A DNA stretch of 64,000 nucleotides from JAGWRI01 sp035700805 (lineage in GTDB: Bacteria; Gemmatimonadota; Gemmatimonadetes; Gemmatimonadales; Gemmatimonadaceae): assembly GCA_035700805.1 (NCBI GenBank), contig DASSOG010000032.1, positions 62,001 to 126,000 on the forward strand, read 5' to 3'. Position numbers and translations under genes: made by a program. Positions within the stretch are counted from its first letter, which is position 1, and every line of letters begins with the position of its first letter. This document shows, piece after piece, positions 26,140-35,332 of the stretch. A model generated the notes under the pieces. That model was not told the DNA's origin and searched no databases. It saw only the letters and a list, made by a program, of their open reading frames with translations.

Positions 26140-27528
26140 TCACGACCCGGCGCCGCGGGCGAAGCTGGGCGGGGCGAGCGCGTCGGGGCGGATCTCCACG
26201 AACGTCGTCTTGCGCAGCCCGTCCAGGTAGTGCCGGATGGCGGCGGTCTGCTCCAGGTTCCGGCGGAGCTGGTTGCGCACGTCGGCCAGGGTGAGCGGGC
26301 CGCCCGGCTGGTATGAATCAATGCGCGCCACCACGAACTTGGAGATGCCGGGATACCCCTTATTGGGGATCTTGAATACCACGATGTCGCCGTCGTGGCG
26401 CCCGGCAAACGCGTCCTGGTATGGCTGCGGCAGGGAGTCAAAGGGAAACGGCGTGAGCACCGCGGACTCTTCGCGGCTGGCAAAATCGTGGTACCGGGCG
26501 GCCAGCGTGTCGTAGGGCGTGCCGGCCTGCCACATGGCCTTCACGGAATCGGCCAGCGCCCGCGTGCGCGCCAGGTCCGCGGAATCGATGGCCCACCGGA
26601 CCAGGATGTGCCGCGCCCTGCGCTCGGGGCCATTCACGCGGTCCACGCGCAGGATGTGGAACCCGAACGGGGTCTCGAACACGGGGCTCACCTTGCCCGG
26701 GTCCATGGCGAAGAGCACGCGCTCGAAGTTGGGCGTGAGCCCGCCGCCCCGCCGATTCCACCCGATGTCGCCGCCCAGCTCGCGCGACGTGGAGTCGGCC
26801 GACTCGCGCTTGGCGATGCGGGCAAAGTCCGCGCCGTTGACGATGGCGGTGCGCAGCGAATCGATGTGGCGGAGCGCCGCCTCCTTCTCCTGCGGGGACG
26901 GCTTGGGATCGATCACGATCTGGCGCCAGGTGAACGTGGCCGGCCGGCGCCCGATGTTCCCGTGGATGGCATCGAAGGCCTGCTGCACCTCGGCCTCCGA
27001 GACGACCACGGGCAGGATCTTGCCGTCGCGCTGGAGCTTGGCCACCACCTGCTGCTGCAATTGCAGGTCGCGGTACTCCTGCATCAGATATTGCCTATAC
27101 TCGTCGGGGGTGCCCATGCCGGCCTTGGCCAGCTCGGACCGGTACATGGCCTCGGTGGGAAACGCCGACCGCGTCTGGCTGATCTGGGCGTCCACCGCGG
27201 GGGCGAGCACCGAGTCGGGGATGGTCAGCTTCTCGTCGGCGGCCTTCTGCAGCAGCAGCTTCTCATCAATGATCCCATTGATGATCGCGAGCTGGAACTG
27301 GGCCCACCCCGCCGAGTCGGTGGGCAGCACGAGCGTGGAATCCGCCTGCCGCTTCTGCTGGATGGCGGTCACGACTTCGGATTCGAGGATGGGTTCCGCA
27401 CCCACTACGGCTACCACGCGATCCACGGTATCGGGGCGCGCGGGGATCTGCGCGGCAGCGGGCCGGGCCACCGCGACGGCGGCGAACGCGGCGAGGACGG
27501 CAACAAGACGGACGGCGGACTTGGTCAT
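26140..27528 (-). CDS. surA: SurA-like periplasmic chaperone / peptidyl-prolyl isomerase
   Basis: A 462-residue exported protein with a signal peptide (to about residue 27, RPAAAQ). A SurA N-terminal chaperone domain (AVVGAEPILESEVVTAI onward, about 35-165) is followed by two parvulin-like domains, about 175-275 (FTWRQIVIDP, GGDIGWNRRGGG, FGFHILRVDRV) and about 283-390 (RARHILVRWAI). It would assist outer-membrane protein folding. A GTG precedes the ATG by one codon. The size and two-parvulin layout match SurA. Upstream lies a second PpiC protein, then mfd. Confidence 0.88.
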   Translation of the reverse strand: MTKSAVRLVAVLAAFAAVAVARPAAAQIPARPDTVDRVVAVVGAEPILESEVVTAIQQKRQADSTLVLPTDSAGWAQFQLAIINGIIDEKLLLQKAADEKLTIPDSVLAPAVDAQISQTRSAFPTEAMYRSELAKAGMGTPDEYRQYLMQEYRDLQLQQQVVAKLQRDGKILPVVVSEAEVQQAFDAIHGNIGRRPATFTWRQIVIDPKPSPQEKEAALRHIDSLRTAIVNGADFARIAKRESADSTSRELGGDIGWNRRGGGLTPNFERVLFAMDPGKVSPVFETPFGFHILRVDRVNGPERRARHILVRWAIDSADLARTRALADSVKAMWQAGTPYDTLAARYHDFASREESAVLTPFPFDSLPQPYQDAFAGRHDGDIVVFKIPNKGYPGISKFVVARIDSYQPGGPLTLADVRNQLRRNLEQTAAIRHYLDGLRKTTFVEIRPDALAPPSFARGAGS

Positions 27529-27550
27529 CACAGGTGAAGATACCCAACAC

Positions 27551-27578
27551 GCGGCGCCGGGTTCTTTACCGGCGCCGC
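27551..27578 (-). terminator. Strong GC inverted repeat between the two PPIase genes
   Basis: A perfect 10-base stem (gcggcgccgg/ccggcgccgc, arms 27551-27560 and 27569-27578) with an 8-base loop lies between the PrsA-like gene stop and the surA-like start. No T run follows, so it may be an attenuator or RNA-stabilising structure rather than a full terminator. Confidence 0.45.
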
Positions 27579-27591
27579 GCGCGGGGAATGG

Positions 27592-29082
27592 CTATCGCTT
27601 TGCAGTGCCCGGCTTGGCAGTGCCGGGCTTGCCCGAGGTGCTGGTGGTGCCGGCCGGCGGCGTGTATCCCGGAATCGGGACTTCCGACTTGGGCATCGAG
27701 ACGGCGGCGGCCGAGTCGGCGCTGGCGCGGACCTTCTTGGCCAGTTCGGCGGCACGGTCCAGGCCGGCGTCGTTGATCTTCCAGGCGTACTTGTCTTCGA
27801 GCAGCACCTTGAGCGGCGTGGGGATCGGCACCGGCTGCACCTTGCCGGTCATCATCCCGTCGATGAGCGCGTCCACGCGGGCCGCGGCCAGCCGTTCACG
27901 CTCCGACTTGGTCTTCGCGCTGTCGGCCAGCATCGCGGGATCCACACCCAGCGAATTCCAGCTCATGGCCACCGCCTGCTGGAAGCTGCGGTAGATGCCC
28001 TGCAGCTCGTCGGGGCTGAGCTTGAGCCCCATGCTGTCGGCGCGCTGCAGCAGCACTTCGTTGGTGGCCAGGTTCCTGATGAAGTTGTTCAGGATAGAGT
28101 CGGGAGCGGCCTGCATCTGCTCCGGAATGCGCTGGTTGGGCGGGAACTGCTGCATCCACATAAGGAAACGCGCAACCGTGAGCGAACCGCCGTTGAAGCT
28201 GGCGAGCACTGACTTGTCGTTGCGCCGGCCGGAGGGATCGAGCACCGCGACGCGGGCCACCTTGGCCGCGCCGTCCTTGACCTGGATGTTCGACTCGGAG
28301 TCGAGCTTGGCCAGGTAGGCGCGTTCCCCGGCGCCGGCGGCAAGCTGCGTGAAGCGGGTGTCGTATTCGGGCTTGGCGTCCGCGTACGTGAGGCGCTGGA
28401 TGATGTGGTAGCCGTATTCCGACGCCACCAGCGGGGAGATCTGACCGGGCTTGAGCGCCGCGACGGCGTCGCCGAACTCCGGAACCATCGAGCCGCGGGC
28501 AAAGACGCCCAGGTTTCCGCCCTGCGCCGCCGAGCCGTCGCCACTGTACTTCTTGGCCATCGCGGCAAAGTTGCTGGCGTTCACCTGGGGCAGCACGGCG
28601 GCGGCCCTCCTGCGCACGGAATCCTTCTGCGCGGCCGTGGCGGCCAGCGGGAAGCGGAAGAGGATGTGCCGCGCGGCATAGACGTCGTTGAGCCCGCTGT
28701 CGTAGGTCTGCTCGCTGGGTGGCGTGGGCGACAGGCTGCTGTCGATGTGCGCCTGCATGTGCCGCAGCAACATGCTGGTGGTGTACGACCTGGTGGCCTC
28801 GTCGATCTCCTTCTGGTTCGTGAGCGAATCGCCGTCGGCAGCGGCCGCGCCGAGCAACTGGTAGTCCACCCAGTACTCGGCCACGATGCTGGCCACGTCG
28901 CGCGTGGCCGGGATCTGCGCCGGCGCCTGGCCGATCAGCGTGCCGAGGCGCGTGACGGAGAGTTTCTGGCCGCCGGCAGTCGCCACGTCATCCACATGCG
29001 CCGTGAAGGCGTCCTTGAGGCCTGCACAACCGAGCACGAGAGTGCAGCCCGCGGCGAGTGCCAACAGCGACCGAGTCTTCAT
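27592..29082 (-). CDS. PrsA/PpiC-like peptidyl-prolyl isomerase lipoprotein
   Basis: A 496-residue lipoprotein: signal MKTRSLLALAAGCTLVLGC with the lipidated Cys at residue 19. A parvulin domain at about 135-235 shows all the usual blocks (ARHILFRFP, GGNLGVFARG, MVPEFGDAVAAL, EYGYHIIQRL). The rest is a helical SurA_N/PrsA-like chaperone region, and the tail is a Ser/Thr/Gly/Pro/Lys linker. The ATG at 29082 has GGAG upstream. Likely an envelope foldase working beside the SurA-like protein encoded next. It follows mfd by 37 bases. Confidence 0.88.
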   Translation of the reverse strand: MKTRSLLALAAGCTLVLGCAGLKDAFTAHVDDVATAGGQKLSVTRLGTLIGQAPAQIPATRDVASIVAEYWVDYQLLGAAAADGDSLTNQKEIDEATRSYTTSMLLRHMQAHIDSSLSPTPPSEQTYDSGLNDVYAARHILFRFPLAATAAQKDSVRRRAAAVLPQVNASNFAAMAKKYSGDGSAAQGGNLGVFARGSMVPEFGDAVAALKPGQISPLVASEYGYHIIQRLTYADAKPEYDTRFTQLAAGAGERAYLAKLDSESNIQVKDGAAKVARVAVLDPSGRRNDKSVLASFNGGSLTVARFLMWMQQFPPNQRIPEQMQAAPDSILNNFIRNLATNEVLLQRADSMGLKLSPDELQGIYRSFQQAVAMSWNSLGVDPAMLADSAKTKSERERLAAARVDALIDGMMTGKVQPVPIPTPLKVLLEDKYAWKINDAGLDRAAELAKKVRASADSAAAVSMPKSEVPIPGYTPPAGTTSTSGKPGTAKPGTAKR

Positions 29083-29119
29083 CTGATTCAAGCTCCGGAG
29101 AGGATGGGCCCAGGGCCCG

Positions 29120-32100
29120 TCACACCAGGCCGCGAAGCGCGCGCGCGAGCCCATCGAGGATGGAGGCACCGCCCAGGCGGGTGAGCTTGAGCGAGAGGGG
29201 ATGCGCGCGGCGGACTTCGGCCTGGAACTGCACTTCGTGGAATGCCGCGGAGAGCCCCTTCATCCGGGGAACCGCGGAGTCGTGAAAGGTAATACGGGCC
29301 TCGTTGCCCCGCACCAGGATGCTCTCCACCCCCAGCGCGCCGCCGGCCAGCCGCAGTTCGGCCAGCGCGAGGGTGGCTTCCGCCGGGGGTGGAAGGGGAC
29401 CAAAGCGGTCCCGCAGCTCGGCCCGCAGCGCCTCCAGGTCGCGCGCGTCGGTCACCCGCGAAATCCGCCGGTACACGTCCAGCTTCACGTCCTGGGACCC
29501 GATGTACTCGTCCGGCAGGTGGTGCGGGATGTCCATGTTCACCTCGGCGGGCACCAGCCGGGGCGCGGCGTCGCCCGCCACCACGTTGCGCACCGTCTCG
29601 TCCAGGAGGCGCAGGTACAGGTCAAAGCCCACCGTCTGCACGAAGCCGGACTGCTCGGGCCCCAGCAGGTTGCCTGCGCCGCGCATCTCCATGTCGCGGA
29701 GGGCAATCCGGTAGCCGGCGCCGAGTTCGGTGTGGTGCTCCAGCACGCGCAGGCGCCGCTCCGCCTCCAGGTCCATCGCGTCGGGCACCAGCAGGTAGCA
29801 GTAGGCGCGGCGGTGCGAGCGGCCCACGCGCCCGCGAAGCTGGTAGAGCTGCGCCAGGCCGAACTGGTCCGCGCGATTCACGAACATGGTGTTGGCGTTG
29901 GGCACGTCCAGCCCGCTCTCCACGATCATGGTGGACACCAGCACATCCACCTGGCCGCTCACGAACTGGTGCATCACGGTTTCCAGTGCGTGTTCGTGCA
30001 TCTGGCCGTGGGCCACCGCCAGTCGGGCGCGCGGCACGGCGCGCTGCACGTGGTCCGCGATGCCCACGATGGTCTCGATGCGGTTGTGGACCAGGAACAC
30101 CTGGCCGCCGCGGTCAATCTCGCGCGCGATCGCCTCCTGGATGAGTCCGTCGTCCCACGGTTCGAGCGACGTGAGCACCGGGGAGCGGTCGCGCGGCGGC
30201 GTCTGCATGAGCGTCATGTCGCGCAGGCCCGCCAGCGACATGTGCAGCGTGCGGGGAATGGGCGTGGCGGTGAGCGTGAGGACGTCCGTCTCCAGCCGGA
30301 GCTGCTTGAGGCGTTCCTTGTGCTTCACGCCAAAGCGGTGTTCCTCGTCAATCACCAGCAGGCCCAGCTCCTTGAACTTCACGTCGGGGCTGAGCAGGCG
30401 GTGCGTGCCGATGACGATGTCCACCTTGTGGGCGGCGATGTCCGCGACGATGGCGTGCTGCTGCCGGGCGTTCTGGAAGCGACTGAGCACCTCGACGCGC
30501 ACCGGAAAGTCGGCGAGGCGCTCGGTGAAGGTGCGGTAGTGCTGGTCCGCCAGGATGGTGGTGGGCACCAGCACCGCCACCTGCCGCCCCGACTGCACCG
30601 CCTTGAAGGCGGCGCGCACCGCTATCTCGGTCTTGCCATAGCCCACGTCGCCCACCAGCAGGCGATCCATGGGGCGCGTGCTCTCCATGTCGTGCTTGAC
30701 GGCCAGCGTGGCGGTGCGCTGGTCGGGGGTGTCCTCGAACAGGAAGGAGCTCTCCAGTTGCTTCTGCCAGGGGGTGTCGGGCACGTGGGGCGGGCGCGTG
30801 GCAATCTTGCGGCGCGCGTACAGGTCCAGCAGCTCCACCGTCATCTCGCGGATGGCGGCGCGCGTCTTGTCGCGCTGCTGCGCCCACCGCTTGCCGCCCA
30901 GCTTGTGCAGCCGCGGCGGCGGCGCTGCTTCAGAGATGTCTGATGCCGACCGGTAGCGTTCGAGCTGGTCCAGCCGGTAGAGGGGCACGTTCAGGCGGTC
31001 GCCGCCCTCGTACTCCACCACCGCCACCTCGAGCGTGCTCTGCCCCACCACCATGGTTTCCATGCCGCGGTAGATGCCCACGCCGTGTTCCAGGTGCACC
31101 ACGAAGTCGCCGGCGCGCAGCTCGGCGCTGTCCAGCGGCACGCCGCTGGCGTACCGCCGCTTGCGCCGGATGCGCCGCTCCCGGCGGAACACCTCGTGAT
31201 CCGTGAGCACCCGGAGGCCGCGGAAGTCGCCCGCGGGGGGCACCACAAATCCACCCTGGAGCACGCCCACCACCAGCGAGGCCAGCAGGGCGGCCCGGCC
31301 GTCATCGGACAGCAGTTCCTCCAGCCGCTCGGCCTGCCCCCGGTTGTCGCACAGCACCACCGTGGGCATGCCATCACCCACGATGCGCCGGAGCGACTTG
31401 ATGTCGCGGTCCACGGCCTCGGGCGCGTGCACCGTGAAGGCCACGTCGGCCGCGCCGCCCGCGGGCACCAGCCGCAGCGCCGCGAACCGCCCGAGCGCCG
31501 CCACCACGCGATCAGGTTCGTCAAAGAGGTCGTCGCGCGGCGCGGGATCCTCGCCCCGCCGGCGCGCCGCGTTGATGTGCTGCTGCGCCTCGTCCCACGT
31601 GCGCGCCAGCTCGGGCTCGATCTGCGTGCCCACCGGCTCCAGCAGGACGGTGTCGGGCGGCAGGAGGCTGAGCAGCGTGGTGCGTTCGGATGTTGACGAT
31701 TCACTGATGGGCGGCGCGTCCACGGGAAGCACCAGCACGCGGTCCACGTCGCGCGTGGACCGCTGCGTGCCCAGGTCGAACTGGCGCAGTTCCACCACCT
31801 CGTCGCCCCAGAACTCCGCGCGCACCGCGTCGGCCATGCCAAAGCCGTACACGTCCACGATGCCGCCGCGCACGCTGAACTGCGCCACGTCCTCCACCAT
31901 GGGCACGCGCTCGAACCCCATGGCCTCCAGCCGCTCCACCAGGCCCGACAGTCGTATGAGTTGTCCCTTATGGAGCTCCAGGCGCAGCGTGTGGAGCGCG
32001 GACGGGACGCGCGTGCGTTCGAGCACGGCGCGCGCCGTGGTGAGCAGCACCCGCAGGGACCCGCGCGAGACGCGCTCCATGGTCTCCACGCGCTCGCCCG

Positions 32101-32401
32101 CCACTTCCAGGTGCGGCTCCACCTCGCCCAGCCCTTCGCGCGGCGGATAGAACGCCACCACGTCCGCGGGCAGCAGCGCCTGCACGTCGGCCAGCCAGCG
32201 CTCCGCCTCGGGCACGCTGCCCGCCACCACCGTGAAGAACCGGCTGGGCAGCCGCCGCACCAGCGCGGCCAGCAGCACGGCGTCGCTGGAGCCGTGCAGC
32301 CCGGTCACGCGCAGCGCGCTCCCGGGCGCGGGCAGCGCCTGAATGAGCTCGGCCAGGGCCGGCTGCTGCTCCAGCGCGTCCACCAGAAGTTCCAGCGCCA
32401 T
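29120..32401 (-). CDS. mfd: Transcription-repair coupling factor
   Basis: A 1093-residue protein with complete Mfd architecture: UvrB-homology region (about 1-230, with FYPPREGLGEVEPH), a degenerate middle domain, the CarD-like RNA-polymerase-binding domain (about 428-485, GDFVVHLEHGVGIYRG), the translocase with Walker A GDVGYGKT at 584-591 and DEEH at 685-688, then RecG-like motor lobe 2 and the C-terminal D7 domain. It removes stalled RNA polymerase and recruits UvrA. The start ATG shares one base with the stop of the BatA-like gene. uvrA itself lies at the right edge of the window. Confidence 0.97.
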   Translation of the reverse strand: MALELLVDALEQQPALAELIQALPAPGSALRVTGLHGSSDAVLLAALVRRLPSRFFTVVAGSVPEAERWLADVQALLPADVVAFYPPREGLGEVEPHLEVAGERVETMERVSRGSLRVLLTTARAVLERTRVPSALHTLRLELHKGQLIRLSGLVERLEAMGFERVPMVEDVAQFSVRGGIVDVYGFGMADAVRAEFWGDEVVELRQFDLGTQRSTRDVDRVLVLPVDAPPISESSTSERTTLLSLLPPDTVLLEPVGTQIEPELARTWDEAQQHINAARRRGEDPAPRDDLFDEPDRVVAALGRFAALRLVPAGGAADVAFTVHAPEAVDRDIKSLRRIVGDGMPTVVLCDNRGQAERLEELLSDDGRAALLASLVVGVLQGGFVVPPAGDFRGLRVLTDHEVFRRERRIRRKRRYASGVPLDSAELRAGDFVVHLEHGVGIYRGMETMVVGQSTLEVAVVEYEGGDRLNVPLYRLDQLERYRSASDISEAAPPPRLHKLGGKRWAQQRDKTRAAIREMTVELLDLYARRKIATRPPHVPDTPWQKQLESSFLFEDTPDQRTATLAVKHDMESTRPMDRLLVGDVGYGKTEIAVRAAFKAVQSGRQVAVLVPTTILADQHYRTFTERLADFPVRVEVLSRFQNARQQHAIVADIAAHKVDIVIGTHRLLSPDVKFKELGLLVIDEEHRFGVKHKERLKQLRLETDVLTLTATPIPRTLHMSLAGLRDMTLMQTPPRDRSPVLTSLEPWDDGLIQEAIAREIDRGGQVFLVHNRIETIVGIADHVQRAVPRARLAVAHGQMHEHALETVMHQFVSGQVDVLVSTMIVESGLDVPNANTMFVNRADQFGLAQLYQLRGRVGRSHRRAYCYLLVPDAMDLEAERRLRVLEHHTELGAGYRIALRDMEMRGAGNLLGPEQSGFVQTVGFDLYLRLLDETVRNVVAGDAAPRLVPAEVNMDIPHHLPDEYIGSQDVKLDVYRRISRVTDARDLEALRAELRDRFGPLPPPAEATLALAELRLAGGALGVESILVRGNEARITFHDSAVPRMKGLSAAFHEVQFQAEVRRAHPLSLKLTRLGGASILDGLARALRGLV

Positions 32402-34236
32402 CAGCTCCGCGCCTCCCGCCGAGTGCCGCGCGATGTCAGGACGCCCTCGATCACCAGCACCGCCAGGAGCGCCACGAGCAGTGGCACCAGCAGTGATCCG
32501 CGCGTGGAACCGGCAAAGACGGCGGATTCCCACTGCGAGTCGTCGTCCACCACGCGCGCCCGCGCGCCCAGCAGGCGCGCAAAGTCCGCGCGGCTCCACC
32601 GCGCGAGCGCCGACTCCCGCGCCCGCGCATTCACCACCAGCGCTCCCACGCGCGCGCCGCCGCGGGTAAAGAACCAGGTGCCGGTGCGCCCGGGCGCCGT
32701 GAACTCCGCGCCGGCGTCCCCCGCCGCGGGCAGCTCTTCCTGCGAGCTCGCCGAGTCCACTGCCGCACCGGCCAGTCCGTCGGCCCACTCCGGCCACGTC
32801 AGCCGCTGGCCGGGCCACGCTGGAATGGCGCGGCCGGCGGAACCCGACAGGCGATCACTCAGCAACCCGGCCAGCCATGGGACAAACGCCGCCGACACCG
32901 GCAGACTCGTGGCCGCGGGATCCAGCGGCGAGGCCACGAGCACGTAGCCCGCGCCGGCCACGATCCACGGCTCCACTCCCGTGCGGGCGAGCGTGTCCGA
33001 GGGCGCCGCGCCAGTGGCGCGCAGCGAGTAGCGCAACGTCACGCCCGCGGAGCCCAGGCCCGCGCCGTCCACCGTCACCGCCCCGCGCCGCGCCTGACCG
33101 AACTGCCACGGCACGCCGGCGCGCGCAAGCGCGCGATTGGCCGCGCCCATCCGCACGGGATCCGACGGCGCGACAATGAGCGCCGGCAGCGCGGCGAGTT
33201 CATCGGCGGCCACCACGTGCACAGCGGCGCCAGTGGCCACGCGTCCGTCGGCGCGCAGCACGTCCAGCGCGCTCGCCACGAACGGACCGGCGCCGGGGGT
33301 CACCTGCACCTGCGGCGGCGGCCCCACCCACGCGGCAAAGTGGCGCACGTTGTCGCCCGGCAGTTCGTCGGGGTCCAGCTCCACGGTGCCGGCCAGCCAG
33401 CCGCGCGCTCGCGGCGCGGCGCGCACCTGTATGGAAGCGCCCGGCGCCGCGGCTCCGCGCGCCAGCGTGCGCCCGTCGAGCGCAATGCGATACGCCGCGG
33501 AATCGGGCGACTGCACCTGCGCCGAGACCATGCCACTCGGCGTCCAGCGCGCGGGCGCGACCGTGACCGCGATGACGGCGCGATTGGCGGGCACCGCGGA
33601 GTCCGGAATCCACGCGACCACTGACACGGAATCGGTGTGCAGGGCCGAGCGCCAGGTGGTCTGCTGCCCGTCGGTGACGAGCGCCACCTGCCGCGCCGGA
33701 AGTCCCGCGGCGCGCACCAGGGCCGTGGCGCGCGCCACCGCCGCCTCGGGATCGCCCGCGCCGCCCAGCGACGACACCTGCTGCACGGCATCGCGCAGCG
33801 TGGCGGCATCGCCGGAGCGCACCACCCCGTCGGCCGTCACCAGCCAGAGCCGGTCCGTGCGCTGCGCCGCGGCAAATGCGCGATCCGCCAGCGCGTCCAG
33901 CCGCGTGCTCAGCGGATGCCCGCGCTCCACCACCGTGGTGCTGAGCGAATTGTCCAGCACCACCGCCAGCGCGGTGGGCCCGTGTCCGCCGCCAAAGAAG
34001 CGCGCCACGGGGTGCGCGGCCGCCAGCGCAATGAGCACCACCGCGGCCACGCGCAGCGCCATGAGCGCCAGGTTTCGCAGGCGCAGGGTGCGGCTGTGCT
34101 CCTGCTCGGCGCGCGCCAGGTAGCGCACCGCGGGAAATTCCACGCGCGTGCCAATGCGCCGGCGCAGCAGGTGCAGGAGCAGCGGCACCGCCGCCGCTGC
34201 CGCCACCAGCAGCATCCAGGGGGCGAGGAGGCTCAC
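32401..34236 (-). CDS. BatA-like membrane protein with von Willebrand A-type domain
   Basis: A 611-residue protein. The N-terminus (SLLAPWMLLVAAAAAVPLLLHLLRRR) followed by VEFPAVRYL and a second span is the aerotolerance-regulator BatA N-terminal domain. A VWA-like region follows (ALAVVLDNSLSTTV), though its MIDAS is D-N-S-x-S, slightly different from DxSxS. A large extracytoplasmic part and a C-terminal span (LLVPLLVALLAVLVIEGVL) close the chain. The GTG start overlaps the DUF58 stop by 4 bases. Such genes usually accompany MoxR ATPase and DUF58 genes; no MoxR gene is in the window. Confidence 0.85.
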   Translation of the reverse strand: MSLLAPWMLLVAAAAAVPLLLHLLRRRIGTRVEFPAVRYLARAEQEHSRTLRLRNLALMALRVAAVVLIALAAAHPVARFFGGGHGPTALAVVLDNSLSTTVVERGHPLSTRLDALADRAFAAAQRTDRLWLVTADGVVRSGDAATLRDAVQQVSSLGGAGDPEAAVARATALVRAAGLPARQVALVTDGQQTTWRSALHTDSVSVVAWIPDSAVPANRAVIAVTVAPARWTPSGMVSAQVQSPDSAAYRIALDGRTLARGAAAPGASIQVRAAPRARGWLAGTVELDPDELPGDNVRHFAAWVGPPPQVQVTPGAGPFVASALDVLRADGRVATGAAVHVVAADELAALPALIVAPSDPVRMGAANRALARAGVPWQFGQARRGAVTVDGAGLGSAGVTLRYSLRATGAAPSDTLARTGVEPWIVAGAGYVLVASPLDPAATSLPVSAAFVPWLAGLLSDRLSGSAGRAIPAWPGQRLTWPEWADGLAGAAVDSASSQEELPAAGDAGAEFTAPGRTGTWFFTRGGARVGALVVNARARESALARWSRADFARLLGARARVVDDDSQWESAVFAGSTRGSLLVPLLVALLAVLVIEGVLTSRGTRREARS

Positions 34237-35174
34237 GGCAGGCGCTGGCGCGCCGCGAACGCCCGGCGAAGCGGCACGCCAAAGGGCGCGTCGGTGAGCA
34301 CCAGTTGATACCCGACGCCGGCCGCGGCCAGGCGGGTGCGCCATTCGTCCACGACTTCGGCCACCGTGCGTCGGTACGCGGCGCCCACGTCCGCGAGCGT
34401 GGCCGGCACCTCCACGCCCGACTCGGGATCGGTGAACAGCATCTCCCCCTGCACCGGCAGGTCGCGCTCATCGGGGTCCATCACGTGCAGCACCGTCACG
34501 TCGTGGCCGGCGGCGCGCAGGCCGCGCAGGGCGCGGACCACGTGGTCGGCGTCCATGAGCAGGTCGGAGATGAGCACCACCATGCCCCGTCGCTCCAGCA
34601 GTCGCGCGGCCTGTTCCAGCGCCGCCGGCGCGCTGGACGCGCGTCCCGAGCCAGGTTCGTCCAGCGCCGCGATGAGGCGGCGCCACTGCGCCTGGCGGGC
34701 GCGCGGGGGCAGCGCGCTGCGCACGGATTCGTCAAAGCGGACCAGTCCCACGGCATCGCGCTGGCGCAGCAGCACCAGCGCCAGGGCGGCGGTGAGCACT
34801 TCGGCGTACGCCAGCTTGGTCAGGCGCGCGGCGGGGGCGGTGCGCCCGGCGGTGCCGAGCACCGCGCCGCTCCAGGCCATGGAACGGCTGACGTCGAGCA
34901 CCAGCGTGGCCCGGAGGTTGGTTTCCTCCTCGAACTGCTTGATCACCAGCCGGTCGTTGCGGGCGGCAATCTTCCAGTCCACGTAGCGCAGGTCGTCGCC
35001 GGGCAGGTACGGGCGGAACTCGGCGAACTCCACCGAGAAGCCCTTGCGCGGCGAGCGATGGAGGCCGGACATGAAGCCATCGACGATCCAGCGCGCAATA
35101 ATTTCCACGCGGCCCAGTGCTGCGAGCTGCACGGGGTCGAGCAAATCGGCGCGCGGAGCGCGTTTGATGTCCAT
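34233..35174 (-). CDS. DUF58 domain-containing protein
   Basis: A 313-residue cytoplasmic protein. The DUF58 core is clear: GRSPRKGFS-type loop here SPRKGFSVEFAEFRPYLPGDDLRYVDWKIAARND, then a VWA-like LDVSRSMAW motif. DUF58 proteins work with MoxR AAA ATPases and BatA-type proteins in envelope or cofactor maturation. The ATG at 35174 is favoured because a good promoter ends just upstream, at 35183. First gene of the operon running through mfd. Confidence 0.88.
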   Translation of the reverse strand: MDIKRAPRADLLDPVQLAALGRVEIIARWIVDGFMSGLHRSPRKGFSVEFAEFRPYLPGDDLRYVDWKIAARNDRLVIKQFEEETNLRATLVLDVSRSMAWSGAVLGTAGRTAPAARLTKLAYAEVLTAALALVLLRQRDAVGLVRFDESVRSALPPRARQAQWRRLIAALDEPGSGRASSAPAALEQAARLLERRGMVVLISDLLMDADHVVRALRGLRAAGHDVTVLHVMDPDERDLPVQGEMLFTDPESGVEVPATLADVGAAYRRTVAEVVDEWRTRLAAAGVGYQLVLTDAPFGVPLRRAFAARQRLP

Positions 35175-35182
35175 CGGGCCGC

Positions 35183-35213
35183 GAAAGCTAGGCCCCGCCT
35201 CAGGGACGGTCAA
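35183..35213 (-). promoter_or_regulatory. Promoter of the DUF58-BatA-mfd operon
   Basis: On the minus strand TTGACC (35208-35213), 17 bases, TAGCTT (35185-35190) continuing to TC at 35183. It is back-to-back with the lepA promoter. The ATG at 35174 lies 8 bases beyond, so the message would have almost no leader. Confidence 0.6.
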
Positions 35214-35230
35214 TCGCACGGGCGCGGCGC

Positions 35231-35261
35231 TTGGAGCACCTGCGCGGCTCCGCTAGCTTTG
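35231..35261 (+). promoter_or_regulatory. Promoter of lepA and the downstream gene run
   Basis: TTGGAG (35231-35236), 17 bases, TAGCTTTG (35254-35261). A leader of about 65 bases would precede the GTG at 35333. This position also argues against an in-frame ATG at 35231 as the lepA start. Confidence 0.55.
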
Positions 35262-35332
35262 GGCGTTGCCGAGGCGCGTGCCCGCCGCCTCTGGCGTGCA
35301 CGCCCGCGCCCCGTCGCCAAGCACCGCATCCA

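Noticed and set aside
29201..30943. A 580-codon plus-strand frame opposite mfd
   Set aside because: Shadow of Mfd, whose motor and RID motifs are intact on the other strand.
35231..35332. In-frame ATG at 35231 as the lepA start
   Set aside because: It lies within the promoter, adds 34 unconserved residues and makes the protein longer than LepA; GTG at 35333 gives exactly 599 residues.
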